A stretch of DNA of 50,525 bases from contig PEAC01000012.1 of assembly GCA_002753305.1 (NCBI GenBank), forward strand, positions 1-50,525. Direction: 5' to 3'. Below are positions 19,442 through 28,151 of this stretch, piece by piece. Made by a program: the position numbers and the translations under genes. Source of the stretch: Nitrospirae bacterium MYbin6. Lineage in GTDB: Bacteria > Nitrospirota > Thermodesulfovibrionia > Thermodesulfovibrionales > Magnetobacteriaceae. A model generated the notes under the pieces. The model saw nothing but the letters and a program-made list of their open reading frames with translations. It was not told the DNA's origin and ran no database searches. Numbering within the stretch: the stretch's first letter is position 1; each line of letters opens with the position of its first letter.

Positions 19442-21262
19442 TTACCGGTTCAGCGGCGTAATGCCAAAGGAGCGGCCGAAGCGTTTTGTCAGTATGTATT
19501 GATTGAAGGCCTTAAATTCGTCTCCGCCAACACTGCCTATCCATGCCCCAACGGGCGAATTAAAACCGCTTTTTTTCTTTTTGATAATAAATTCAGGCAG
19601 TGTGCCCTTTAAGGATTGCTTGAGAATATGTTTCTTTCTAAGGCCCAGCATCTTCAGACCTGCCGGAATTGTGGCAACATAACTCGCTAAATTTACATCG
19701 AGATAAGGGCAGCGTGCCTCCAGCCCGCTGCCCATTGATGCCCTGTCCACTTTAACGAGTATATCGTCGGGCAGCCAGGTCATCGCATCGACATACAGGT
19801 TACGGTCAAGCCAGTGAAGCCCATCCACCTTACCGTAGTGCTTTTTGAACATTTGAAAGGGATCTGTATCGTGTATCAGTTCTCTGTAGCGTGAACCCAT
19901 GATTCCCTCCCGTTCTTCAGGTGTATGTATCAATCTCCATGAATAATGTGCCTTTTCAGGCGAGCCCAGCATACCGTTAAGAAATTGTTTTCTCTTATAG
20001 TGTTGGCTCAGTTTTGTTCTTGCCGTGTCCTTTGCCATGAGAAGTGGTCCAACCATTTGATTTAGTTTATACATGGTTTCTTTTACGGCTTGTGGTACCG
20101 GCATTAGGAACCTGTATATTTTGTCTGCAGTATATGTGATATATCCGGCAAACAATTCATCTGCGCCATCACCGCTTAGGACGACTTTCACTTGTGCAGA
20201 GGCAAGCTTTGAAAGCTCGACCATAGGTACCAGCGAGGTATCCGAAAAGGGTTCGTCGTAAATCTCTATGGCGCTATCTAAAATATCGTCCGATTCGATG
20301 GCACAGATTTTATTGTGATGTGTCGTCTTTAGCCATTTTGCCACTTTTTCAGCATCTGCTGATTCGTCATAACTGGGCATGTTGAAACCTATGCTGAATG
20401 TGTGAAGTACGTTATCGTGATATTTCTTCATAAGACATACTATTGAGCTGGAGTCTATCCCTCCACTTAGAAATGCCCCGACAGGTACGTCGCTTACCAT
20501 TCGTAATTGTACGGATTCCTCCAGAAGCGCCAGCACCTTTTCGGCTATATCATGCTCATTTTCCACAGTTTTATTCCTGAACGCTGCGGCGTAGTCCCAA
20601 TAGCGTACTTTTTTGACTTCCACCTCCGTGACCAGCATATAAGTTGCAGGGTCGAGCTTAAAAACATCTTCGCAAATTGTCAGAGGTGAAAGGATGTATC
20701 CCAGTGCGAGGTAACAGTTAAGGCCCTCAAGTGAGACTTTCACCGGTACATCCATATCTTTTTGCAGTGCGGTAAGTTCGGAGGCAAAAATGAAATCCTT
20801 CCCCTTATTGCTATAATAATATAACGGTTTTTTCCCAAAACGGTCGCGTGCCAGAAAGAGTTCTTTTTTTAGTGTATCCCATATGGCAAAGGCGAACATG
20901 CCGTTAAAGCGGGACAGACACTTAACACCCCAGTGCGCGTAGGCATGGAGCACCACCTCAGTGTCAGACGAGGTAGTGAAGATTGCCCCGGCGCTTTCCA
21001 ATTCCCTCCGAATGGCCTTGAAATTATAGACCTCGCCGTTATAGACGATGTGGTAACGGTTGTCCGGGGTGCGCATTGGTTGTTTTGCGTTTTGAGAGAG
21101 ATCTATTATAGACAGCCTTCTGTGCCCAAGCACTATGTTATTCAGACTCACAATGCCTTCGTCGTCAGGCCCCCTGTGTGCCATGGCGAAGCACATTTCT
21201 TTTACGCTTTTTTCGGATACCCGCAGGGTATTCCACTTTAACTTGCCTGCAATGGCGCACAC
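19442..21262 (-). CDS. asnB: Asparagine synthase (glutamine-hydrolysing), AsnB type
   Basis: 606 residues. The glutaminase domain begins MCAIAG; C2 is the nucleophile and fixes the start, here a GTG. RGPDDEG (30-36) and YNGEVYN (74-80) are present. The synthetase domain has the ATP-binding loop SGGIDSS (266-272) and LSGDGADELFAGY. The enzyme transfers the amide nitrogen of Gln to Asp, or to another carboxylate. Homologues inside glycan clusters often amidate sugar acids, and this copy lies with glycosyltransferases and radical SAM genes. A role in surface-glycan modification is therefore as likely as plain asparagine supply (inference). It follows the YfhO-type gene by 18 bp in the same operon. 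Confidence 0.88.
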   Translation of the reverse strand: MCAIAGKLKWNTLRVSEKSVKEMCFAMAHRGPDDEGIVSLNNIVLGHRRLSIIDLSQNAKQPMRTPDNRYHIVYNGEVYNFKAIRRELESAGAIFTTSSDTEVVLHAYAHWGVKCLSRFNGMFAFAIWDTLKKELFLARDRFGKKPLYYYSNKGKDFIFASELTALQKDMDVPVKVSLEGLNCYLALGYILSPLTICEDVFKLDPATYMLVTEVEVKKVRYWDYAAAFRNKTVENEHDIAEKVLALLEESVQLRMVSDVPVGAFLSGGIDSSSIVCLMKKYHDNVLHTFSIGFNMPSYDESADAEKVAKWLKTTHHNKICAIESDDILDSAIEIYDEPFSDTSLVPMVELSKLASAQVKVVLSGDGADELFAGYITYTADKIYRFLMPVPQAVKETMYKLNQMVGPLLMAKDTARTKLSQHYKRKQFLNGMLGSPEKAHYSWRLIHTPEEREGIMGSRYRELIHDTDPFQMFKKHYGKVDGLHWLDRNLYVDAMTWLPDDILVKVDRASMGSGLEARCPYLDVNLASYVATIPAGLKMLGLRKKHILKQSLKGTLPEFIIKKKKSGFNSPVGAWIGSVGGDEFKAFNQYILTKRFGRSFGITPLNR

Positions 21263-21280
21263 GGTCGTTAAATATTATCC

Positions 21281-23854
21281 TTACTTCTTTTTCATTCTGA
21301 GGATTATACCTGCAAGCAACAACGTTATTGTTAATATAAGAGCCGCAACCGATATTTTTATGCCCTTGTGAAAATGAGTGTTATAGAATTTCATCACCAC
21401 GCCGTGGCTTCCGGAGTCGACTACGACTGCCCTGAATACACCGTTTACCCTGTATATTTTGGTCTCTTTGCCGTCGACTTCAGCCCTCCAGTAGGGATAG
21501 TAGAGATCATTGACTACAAGCAGGGCCTTGCCGTCCGTGTGAGTCTTCATAAGAATTTCGTTTGTCGAGTATTTTGTTAGCGTAACCTCGCCGGTTGCGT
21601 TGTCATTTGGCGTAAACACATTCGATAATTCTTTATCTTCGGTTACGGCTGTTTTCAGGGGATCGAAAGTGTCTTCAGCCATTCTTTCGAGAAGCCTTTT
21701 TCTGTTATCATAATATTCGAGATTGCTGACTAAGTAGGCCTTAGGTACTGCCTGTGTGTTTTCATATATGTAACCGTTGCCGACAGGATATGTGTCTCTT
21801 AGCTTAAACTTTTTACCAGTCAATGGCTCATACCAAAATATGTATTTAAGGCCTGCAACATCGGCAAGCTTGCTGTATGGGTCATAAAGGGCAATCCAGG
21901 ACTGCCTGTAGTACTCTACCCTGTTTTTATTTAATGCCTTGTCAAAGTCCCAGAAGTAATCGGGGAATAAGCTGGAATGAAAGTTTAAAGATTGTTTTCC
22001 GACGGTTGCGGCGTAATATGATATACCCGGATCATACAGGCCATAATAAAAACCGCTGTCATAGTTTTGTCTGTTATATTCTTCGTAAATGGCGGCAGGG
22101 TTAAAGACGGGGTTTTCACCAAACTTATTTTTTAATTTATCATTTATCTTTTCTAACTTATAAGGAGCTTTTAATTCCTTATGAAAAGATGCAATTCTTT
22201 CCGTCGGCTTAACGACATTGCCGATAAAGGCGTTCTGTCTTATTCTATCTGAATATCTCAGGTCGTGGATATCGTTTAATGGATAATATAGACTCCACAT
22301 TAAAATAAAATCCATGAGCATTAATACACATAAAAATATAAAGCCATATCTTTCTTTAAGAAATCTCCCTGATTTAAACCACCATAAAATGAGCAGACGG
22401 GACAGGAACGATGCAAGAAATAAATAAAAGAATATGTCATAAAAATACGAATATAAAATTAGCTGAATTCCTATCTTATAATTATAGTTTAATAATAAAT
22501 TAGAAAGCAGCGGCGACCTCAGCAGGTTTTCGATTACTATTGGATAAAAGGCCGTAAGAGTCTTGGCTGTTACCCATACAATAATTACCGCCGCATAAAA
22601 AAACATCAGTAAAGTGGCAGAGAGGTTGACCAACAGTGGTTTTCTCCGCGTGCCGCATTTATAGTCTCCGTACATCTTATCTAAAGAGGCAACGATTAAA
22701 ATAATGATACAAAACATAAAACAAAAGAACATAAAAGGTTCTGAAGTTTGTGCACCTAAATGTTTTTCGAATAAGTAAATAACCGGAACTGTTTTATATC
22801 CGATTTTTGAAAAAAGAAATGCAAACAACAGGATAAAGATCCAATAAAAGTTATATTTACTACGAAGTTCTTTTACGGAGAGAACGTAAAGAAAAAATGG
22901 TACAGCTAAAATACCGAAATAGGATGGAATGTTGTTTAGTATACCAACGGAAGGCACAACAACAGGCATATCATAATACCCCATAGTAAATAGTCTGCCT
23001 AACCATGGGAAAAACATCCCGGCGAAGTCTATTAAGCCGTATCCTGAAGGTAATCCATAAAGCGACCGTTGTGAGATAGCCGTTATATTGTGCCACAGGG
23101 GGTATAAGAGATACGCTGACAGGCCAAGTGCCAGTATAAGGCCAAGAATGGTACCCATAATAATTTTCAGAAGAGAGGGATTATTACTCTCGCCGCCCTT
23201 TGTTATAAAAACAATAATATTATAAAGATAATACGCGGAGAGTAAATATCCAACGATAATTGAAGCAGTTCCTCCGCTGCCGAGATAAACAATTGCACCT
23301 AACAACCCAATCAATGCGACGTTAACCATGGTAATACCCTTATCAAAAAAATGTCTGATCAAAATCATTAACCATGGGACCATGCTGTAGGCAGTTACAA
23401 ATTTTCCTGAGCCGTGATATAAATCAGTTGTCCATTTAGGGTAGGTTATAAACAGCAGCGCACCAAGTATAGAAAGAGGTTCGGAAATGCTGTTCTTTCT
23501 TAAAAAGCAGTACATCCCGGTACCCATTAAGAATATATAAAAAAACAAAGCAGCAATCCACTCCGTTTTTGGATCTTTGAAAATAAACATAAATATATTT
23601 CCCAAAGAGAGCGGACTATTAAAAGGATCTCGCCCTATGTAGTTAACACCGAAGATATAATTAGCATTCCACTCTGGTATTATCCTATCTTTTACCATAA
23701 AAAAACGGTCAGAGGTCCAATCTCCCCATATGATGGAGTAACCGAATTCTGAAAATGGCATCCATCCTTTTATGAAATAAGGCAAAAAACACAAAAATAA
23801 TACAATTGCCATTAAGACAACTACTAGTACCAGTTCCTTCGATAATGGTTTCAT
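21281..23854 (-). CDS. YfhO-family multi-spanning membrane protein
   Basis: 857 residues. A long polytopic N-terminal region has roughly a dozen helices (first helix 8-28), and the end carries a periplasmic domain rich in beta strands plus a last helix at about 833-852. The features of the YfhO/GT-C-like family are the early loop after helix 1 and the terminal section with YPYWRAEVDGKETKIYRVNGVFRAV. YfhO of Bacillus acts in glycosylating lipoteichoic acid, so a lipid-linked sugar transferase role is plausible here. TAGGAG precedes the ATG, with a long hairpin just upstream. The gene is AT-rich compared with carB. It shares an operon with asnB. Confidence 0.8.
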   Translation of the reverse strand: MKPLSKELVLVVVLMAIVLFLCFLPYFIKGWMPFSEFGYSIIWGDWTSDRFFMVKDRIIPEWNANYIFGVNYIGRDPFNSPLSLGNIFMFIFKDPKTEWIAALFFYIFLMGTGMYCFLRKNSISEPLSILGALLFITYPKWTTDLYHGSGKFVTAYSMVPWLMILIRHFFDKGITMVNVALIGLLGAIVYLGSGGTASIIVGYLLSAYYLYNIIVFITKGGESNNPSLLKIIMGTILGLILALGLSAYLLYPLWHNITAISQRSLYGLPSGYGLIDFAGMFFPWLGRLFTMGYYDMPVVVPSVGILNNIPSYFGILAVPFFLYVLSVKELRSKYNFYWIFILLFAFLFSKIGYKTVPVIYLFEKHLGAQTSEPFMFFCFMFCIIILIVASLDKMYGDYKCGTRRKPLLVNLSATLLMFFYAAVIIVWVTAKTLTAFYPIVIENLLRSPLLSNLLLNYNYKIGIQLILYSYFYDIFFYLFLASFLSRLLILWWFKSGRFLKERYGFIFLCVLMLMDFILMWSLYYPLNDIHDLRYSDRIRQNAFIGNVVKPTERIASFHKELKAPYKLEKINDKLKNKFGENPVFNPAAIYEEYNRQNYDSGFYYGLYDPGISYYAATVGKQSLNFHSSLFPDYFWDFDKALNKNRVEYYRQSWIALYDPYSKLADVAGLKYIFWYEPLTGKKFKLRDTYPVGNGYIYENTQAVPKAYLVSNLEYYDNRKRLLERMAEDTFDPLKTAVTEDKELSNVFTPNDNATGEVTLTKYSTNEILMKTHTDGKALLVVNDLYYPYWRAEVDGKETKIYRVNGVFRAVVVDSGSHGVVMKFYNTHFHKGIKISVAALILTITLLLAGIILRMKKK

Positions 23855-23868
23855 TTATGAATCTCCTA

Positions 23869-23906
23869 GGCCGTATGCCGGTTGGCATTACTGCCGGTAT
23901 ACGGCC
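23869..23906 (-). promoter_or_regulatory. Long hairpin before the YfhO-type gene
   Basis: GGCCGTATGCCGG (23869-23881) pairs with CCGGTATACGGCC (23894-23906), 12 of 13 positions, around a 12-base loop. It ends directly before the ribosome-binding site of the minus-strand gene. No T-run follows on either strand, so it is more likely an mRNA structure or operator than a terminator. The rest of 23855-24268 (no gene) holds a MITE-like element. Confidence 0.55.
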
Positions 23907-24033
23907 TACATGAATATATACATACTTTTTGCCTGAGGTTGTCCCGAATTCCGTTGAAGTAGGAAAGCCTCCACTGACCATATTTTACGCAGCAATCTCC
24001 TTCTTGTCAAGTGTTTTTTGCTACAAATCAGTA

Positions 24034-24259
24034 CTGTCCGGTTAAAATAGAGAAGGCTGGATAATGGGGTCTCTGACTTTAGAGGTGTAATAGTTTTGAA
24101 GGCAAGCAGGTTAATAAGGCTGAATCTTTCGAATAAGGTTTCAGCATCGTGTTATAATGTCCCATGCCCTGTCCCTCCCGTCTTTGCTTGGTCTTCACAA
24201 ACCTATTTTAACAGCTTTGACGGCATGCAGGGTAGTCTTCTATTTTTTTACCGGACGGG
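24034..24259. mobile_element. MITE-like element or IS remnant with CTGTCCGGT ends
   Basis: The left end CTGTCCGGTTAAAATAG (24034-24050) is mirrored at the right end, 24237-24259, whose reverse complement begins CCCGTCCGGTAAAAAAATAG. The element is about 226 bp and has no coding region. GTCCGGT-type ends with an A-rich stretch are common in IS4-like insertion sequences (recalled, not searched). No target duplication is obvious. It sits just upstream of the only plus-strand genes of this block. Confidence 0.55.
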
Positions 24260-24268
24260 AGTGTAATT

Positions 24269-24391
24269 ATGTTAAGATATCTTGACAATGGGGCTACATT
24301 TGTTATACAGTCAACACTGTGGCCGTACACATGGGAAGTGCCTCATGTAAATTGGCACAGAGGGAAAGGATTTTTTGAAAAGGATGTTTAA
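24269..24391 (+). CDS. Small 40-aa ORF directly before a radical SAM gene
   Basis: ATG at 24269 with GGGAG seven bases before it. There are 40 codons, MLRYLDNGATFVIQSTLWPY..., ending KGFFEKDV, with the stop 3 bp before the radical SAM start. It is rich in aromatic residues, with three Trp and three Phe. The ribosome-binding site and spacing favour real translation, coupled to the next gene. It could be a small partner or substrate, or the tail of a lost gene. I do not recognise it. Confidence 0.4.
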   Translation: MLRYLDNGATFVIQSTLWPYTWEVPHVNWHRGKGFFEKDV

Positions 24392-24394
24392 TAA

Positions 24395-25807
24395 ATGAAG
24401 ATTTTATTTTGCCAAGCCATAACTTACCCCTTTATAGGGATAATGAGTATATCCTCTGTTTTAAAAGAATTTGGTTATGAAACAGACCTTAAAATATTTA
24501 ATATTTCTAAGCCTAAACCCCAGGATATTGAAGAAATCATCCAATATAAGCCTGATGTATTAGCTTTCCCTGCCTATACTGGCTGGCATGCTTCAATAGT
24601 TAAATTTTGCAAGGATATAAAGGGGAGAATCAACACAGTAACTGTTCTTGGGGGGCCGCATCCTACTTATTGCCCTGAAGTGGTACATGATGATGGAGTA
24701 GACTATATTGTGATGGGAGAAGCTGAAATTTCTTTTGTACGGCTTATCAAGGCTATTAGAAATGGTGAAAAAGAAATTACAACCATAGACGGAGTTCGGT
24801 GTAAAACGGGGGGAGGGGGGTTATCGGAACTTCCTGATTTAAATGATATACCGCCAATGGATATTGATTTATACCGTGATAGATACGATTTTATAAAAAA
24901 ATTAACTCACTGGGAATTTAGCATAAACAGAGGATGTCCTTTTAAATGCACATATTGTAACGAGCCTTCCTTAGATAAAATCTACAAAGGAAAGGCTATA
25001 AGAACGAAAAAGCCGACTAACGCTATTAAAGAGATTTTACATGTAATGCAAAAACACCCGTTTAAATCGTGCGCCTTTACCAGTGATAACTTTACATTGA
25101 ATAAAGAATTCTCGGGGGAATTTCTTGAAAGATACAAAAAAGAAGTGAATGTGCCTTTTTACTGTCAGATGCGTCCTGAATTGCTTAACCTGGAGCTTGC
25201 AAAACAACTTAAAAATGCAAACTGCCACATGATTACTATGGGAGTCGAATCAGGTTCCCCAATCATACGTCGAGAAATATTAAATCGTCCAGTCACAAAT
25301 GAGAGAATTATTGAAGCCTGTAATATTTTGAAATCAGTAGGGATAAAAATCAATTTAAATAATATGGTTGCAATACCTGGAGAGAAACTTGAAGACAGTT
25401 GGGAAACTATTAAACTAAACCAAGTTATTAAGCCAGATTCAAGCTGGTGTTCAATTTTTCAACCATACCCTAAATCAAGGCTGACCGATAAATTATTAGA
25501 AAAAGGAGAACTTAATATCAAAGATCTTGAAAGAATCCCGAAAAGCTATTTTGAACGAAGTATTTTAAAAATTGATAATATTCATCAGTTTATTAACCTG
25601 CATCGTTTTTTTTATTTTGTTACGAAATACCAAAGTCTATCATCGCTTGTTAAGTTGCTAATCCGCATGCCTGATCCATATAATAAGGTATTTGATGTTT
25701 TCTTCCTTGTTGGTTTTATTGCTTATGTAAAAAAAGCATATGACAAACCTTTATTTAGTACTATTGTTACCGTTCTAAAAAATGCTTTTGAGTCAATAGG
25801 AAAGTAA
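24395..25807 (+). CDS. B12-binding-domain radical SAM protein
   Basis: 470 residues. The N-terminal part (1-135) is a cobalamin-binding Rossmann domain (ILFCQAITYPFIG, PDVLAFPAYTG, VLGGPHPT, VDYIVMGEAE). The radical SAM core begins at the iron-sulfur motif RGCPFKCTYCNE with C181, C185 and C188, followed by TMGVESGS. Such enzymes methylate unreactive carbons or rearrange lipids, peptides and small molecules. It is the only plus-strand gene of the block apart from the 40-aa ORF. It is visibly more AT-rich than carB or glnD and follows a MITE-like element, so separate acquisition is likely. It converges on another radical SAM gene with 22 bp between them. The substrate is unknown. Confidence 0.88.
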   Translation: MKILFCQAITYPFIGIMSISSVLKEFGYETDLKIFNISKPKPQDIEEIIQYKPDVLAFPAYTGWHASIVKFCKDIKGRINTVTVLGGPHPTYCPEVVHDDGVDYIVMGEAEISFVRLIKAIRNGEKEITTIDGVRCKTGGGGLSELPDLNDIPPMDIDLYRDRYDFIKKLTHWEFSINRGCPFKCTYCNEPSLDKIYKGKAIRTKKPTNAIKEILHVMQKHPFKSCAFTSDNFTLNKEFSGEFLERYKKEVNVPFYCQMRPELLNLELAKQLKNANCHMITMGVESGSPIIRREILNRPVTNERIIEACNILKSVGIKINLNNMVAIPGEKLEDSWETIKLNQVIKPDSSWCSIFQPYPKSRLTDKLLEKGELNIKDLERIPKSYFERSILKIDNIHQFINLHRFFYFVTKYQSLSSLVKLLIRMPDPYNKVFDVFFLVGFIAYVKKAYDKPLFSTIVTVLKNAFESIGK

Positions 25808-25829
25808 GTTTGAATGATCAGCGTATTGT

Positions 25830-27275
25830 TTAACGTTTTTCCTTAACGCCTTTAGGTTTTGTTTTAATTGCCTCTTCTAAAAAATTCAGAAACATAGATA
25901 AGGATTCTCTAAGGCCTACCATTTTAATGGCTGCCAGAATTCGCTTAGGTGTAAAATGTATCTTCAGGAGGCCAATTTTTTGCAGTCTCACCAAGTCATC
26001 AGGCCCAAGGTCGTTAACACTTATGGGGCTATGGTCATATCGTCTGTATTCCGAGAAATCTTTGATTAACAGTTTTATGCCGTGTGTTCCATCCTGAGAC
26101 CATTTAAACATCTCTGTGCCGGGATAGGGATTTGCTATGGAAAAGTTAGAATATAAAATCTGAGGGATTTTTCTTACAAACTCTATAGTGCGTTCAACCG
26201 ATTCCCTCGTATCGCCGGGAAGCCCAAGCATAACGGAGCATGCCGGCTCTATACCCGCTTCCTCGGTTAGCCTGAATGCCGTTAACATGTCTTCGTGGGA
26301 GACCTCCTTGCGGATGATTTTTAGAACCCGCGGGTCGCCGCTTTCAAGTCCATAACTTATGCGTATGAGACCAGCTCTTTTCATAAGCAGAAGAATCTCT
26401 TTGTCTATGAGATTGGCACGTGTCCAGCCTTCGAAGGTTATATTCAGATTTCTTCTTATGATCTCCTCACAAATTCCCTCTATTTGAGGCCTTTTCAGAG
26501 TAAGGTTAGAATCCATAAAAAAGAAATGTGATATATTAAGTTCCTGTTTCCATTTTTCCATTTCGTCTACTATATTTTCTGGAGAGCGAAATCTGATCAC
26601 AGGGTTTGTCAGCGGCTCACTGCAATAGACACATTTAAAGGGGCAGCCGCGGCTTGCCATTATCGGCAAATACAGGCGTTTCCTGAATTTTGCAAAGGAC
26701 ATTACATATTTATCGAGTTTTAAAAGATGCATTGACGGAAGTGCGAGTTCGTCAAGATTTTTTATTTTTTCGGAGGGTTCTGTTTCTATGACATTCCCAT
26801 TTTTCCGGTAAATAAATCCTTTCATCCCCGTAAAATCGTCCGAATTCTTTTCTATAATGGACAGAAACGTGTCGAAGGTATAGTCGCTCTCTCCGAAAAA
26901 ACCAAAGTCAAAACAATCATAAAATGCTTCTTTTTTAAATATGTTCATATGCTCCCCGCCAATTAACACTGTGGCAGTGCCATTCCTGTCTTTTATCTCT
27001 TTTGCCAGGGCTACGGCCTTGTGAAAAATTGGGGATGTAGACGTAATGCCTACAACGTCATAGTTCTTTTTTACTACATGGTTGGCAAGAGACTTTAATG
27101 TAAAGTCTTCCACATCTGCGTCTATAACGTCTACATGGTGTCCTCTTTTATGGGCTACCGACGCCAGGTATAAAATACCTAACGGTGGTTGGGAGTTTCT
27201 CTTTCTGGCAAGCCTTGAAAACACACCTAAATCGTCCGTCCATGTTGGACACACAAACAATATATTCATAGGCAC
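25830..27275 (-). CDS. B12-binding-domain radical SAM protein
   Basis: 481 residues. Cobalamin-binding domain at about 1-150 (ILFVCPTWTDD, YDVVGITSTSP, VLIGGEHMN, FGFFGESD). Radical SAM motif SRGCPFKCVYCSE with C211, C215 and C218; downstream RISYGLESGDPRVL and MLGLPGDTRESV. It overlaps the end of the preceding GT2 gene by 10 bp. Together with the GT2, a third radical SAM protein and a methyltransferase it forms a four-gene minus-strand operon. Known relatives act in hopanoid, archaeal-lipid-like and antibiotic pathways. Here the GT partner suggests modification of a lipid or glycan (inference). Confidence 0.88.
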   Translation of the reverse strand: MPMNILFVCPTWTDDLGVFSRLARKRNSQPPLGILYLASVAHKRGHHVDVIDADVEDFTLKSLANHVVKKNYDVVGITSTSPIFHKAVALAKEIKDRNGTATVLIGGEHMNIFKKEAFYDCFDFGFFGESDYTFDTFLSIIEKNSDDFTGMKGFIYRKNGNVIETEPSEKIKNLDELALPSMHLLKLDKYVMSFAKFRKRLYLPIMASRGCPFKCVYCSEPLTNPVIRFRSPENIVDEMEKWKQELNISHFFFMDSNLTLKRPQIEGICEEIIRRNLNITFEGWTRANLIDKEILLLMKRAGLIRISYGLESGDPRVLKIIRKEVSHEDMLTAFRLTEEAGIEPACSVMLGLPGDTRESVERTIEFVRKIPQILYSNFSIANPYPGTEMFKWSQDGTHGIKLLIKDFSEYRRYDHSPISVNDLGPDDLVRLQKIGLLKIHFTPKRILAAIKMVGLRESLSMFLNFLEEAIKTKPKGVKEKR

Positions 27276-28150
27276 CTGTTACCTTTCTGGACTTTGTATA
27301 TTCTTTTTAACTGGTCAGCAATCAGGCCTAAAATAAATATCGGAATAAAACTGGCGGTACTTATCGCGCTTAATATATCCAAATAATAACTTTTTATAGT
27401 GAAATAATTAATTGCGGCAACGGCCACTCCCAAACCCGAATTAAGGATAGCTATAAGTAAAAACAGCTTTATCGGATTATAGTAAAGAATTGACTGAACA
27501 ATAATTTGCCCGGCCCGAAGGGTATCTTTAAAATGTCTTACCTTTGAATCTCCAACCCTCTTATTATAGTTTATAGGAATGTATTTGACGAAATAATGGT
27601 TCAGAAAAAACAGCAGAGTCAGCGTTGTGGTAAAGGAAAAACCTGTACAGAGGGCATCGTAAAAGTCCTTTACTATAGATTTCTTGAATATGCGCATACC
27701 GGAGTTTACATCGGGAATTTTACTGCCTGTAGCGTACTCCGAGAGGGTTTTAAACATTTGTCTTGCCGGTTTCTTAAATATCCCCTTCTTGTACTCACTG
27801 CCAGTCCTCGCTCCAACTATCATATCGTAGCGAGGATAATACTGATAAAGCACTTTAAGATCTTCTATCGGGTATGAGCCATCGCCGTCAATTATTGCAA
27901 TACACTCGTATTTTGATTTGACGATGCCGTCATAAAGGGATTTGCCGTAGCCAAGATTCTCTATATGGTCTATGATTACAAGGTTGTTGAGTTTAGATTT
28001 TTTTATCTGGTTTAAAGACTCATCGGTAGAACCGTCGTTTACGGCTATTATTTCGTATTCTTCGACAAAACTCATCTCTGCCTCAACCTTTTCAAGTACA
28101 GAGGTGATTACAGATTCCTCATTATACACCGGGATGATTACGCTTATCAC
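27266..28150 (-). CDS. GT2 polyprenyl-phosphate glycosyltransferase with two C-terminal membrane helices
   Basis: 294 residues. The GT-A domain has IIPVYNEESVI, AVNDGSTDES, GYGKSLYDGI and the metal motif IDGDGSYP (about 86-93). It is of the dolichol-phosphate-mannose-synthase/DPM1-GtrB type. Two hydrophobic helices at about 226-250 and 256-281 anchor it. Members load a sugar from a nucleotide donor onto undecaprenyl phosphate for use by GT-C enzymes outside the membrane, such as the YfhO-type protein nearby. It is 1 bp downstream of a radical SAM gene and overlaps the next one. Confidence 0.88.
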   Translation of the reverse strand: MISVIIPVYNEESVITSVLEKVEAEMSFVEEYEIIAVNDGSTDESLNQIKKSKLNNLVIIDHIENLGYGKSLYDGIVKSKYECIAIIDGDGSYPIEDLKVLYQYYPRYDMIVGARTGSEYKKGIFKKPARQMFKTLSEYATGSKIPDVNSGMRIFKKSIVKDFYDALCTGFSFTTTLTLLFFLNHYFVKYIPINYNKRVGDSKVRHFKDTLRAGQIIVQSILYYNPIKLFLLIAILNSGLGVAVAAINYFTIKSYYLDILSAISTASFIPIFILGLIADQLKRIYKVQKGNRCL

Positions 28151-28151
28151 T

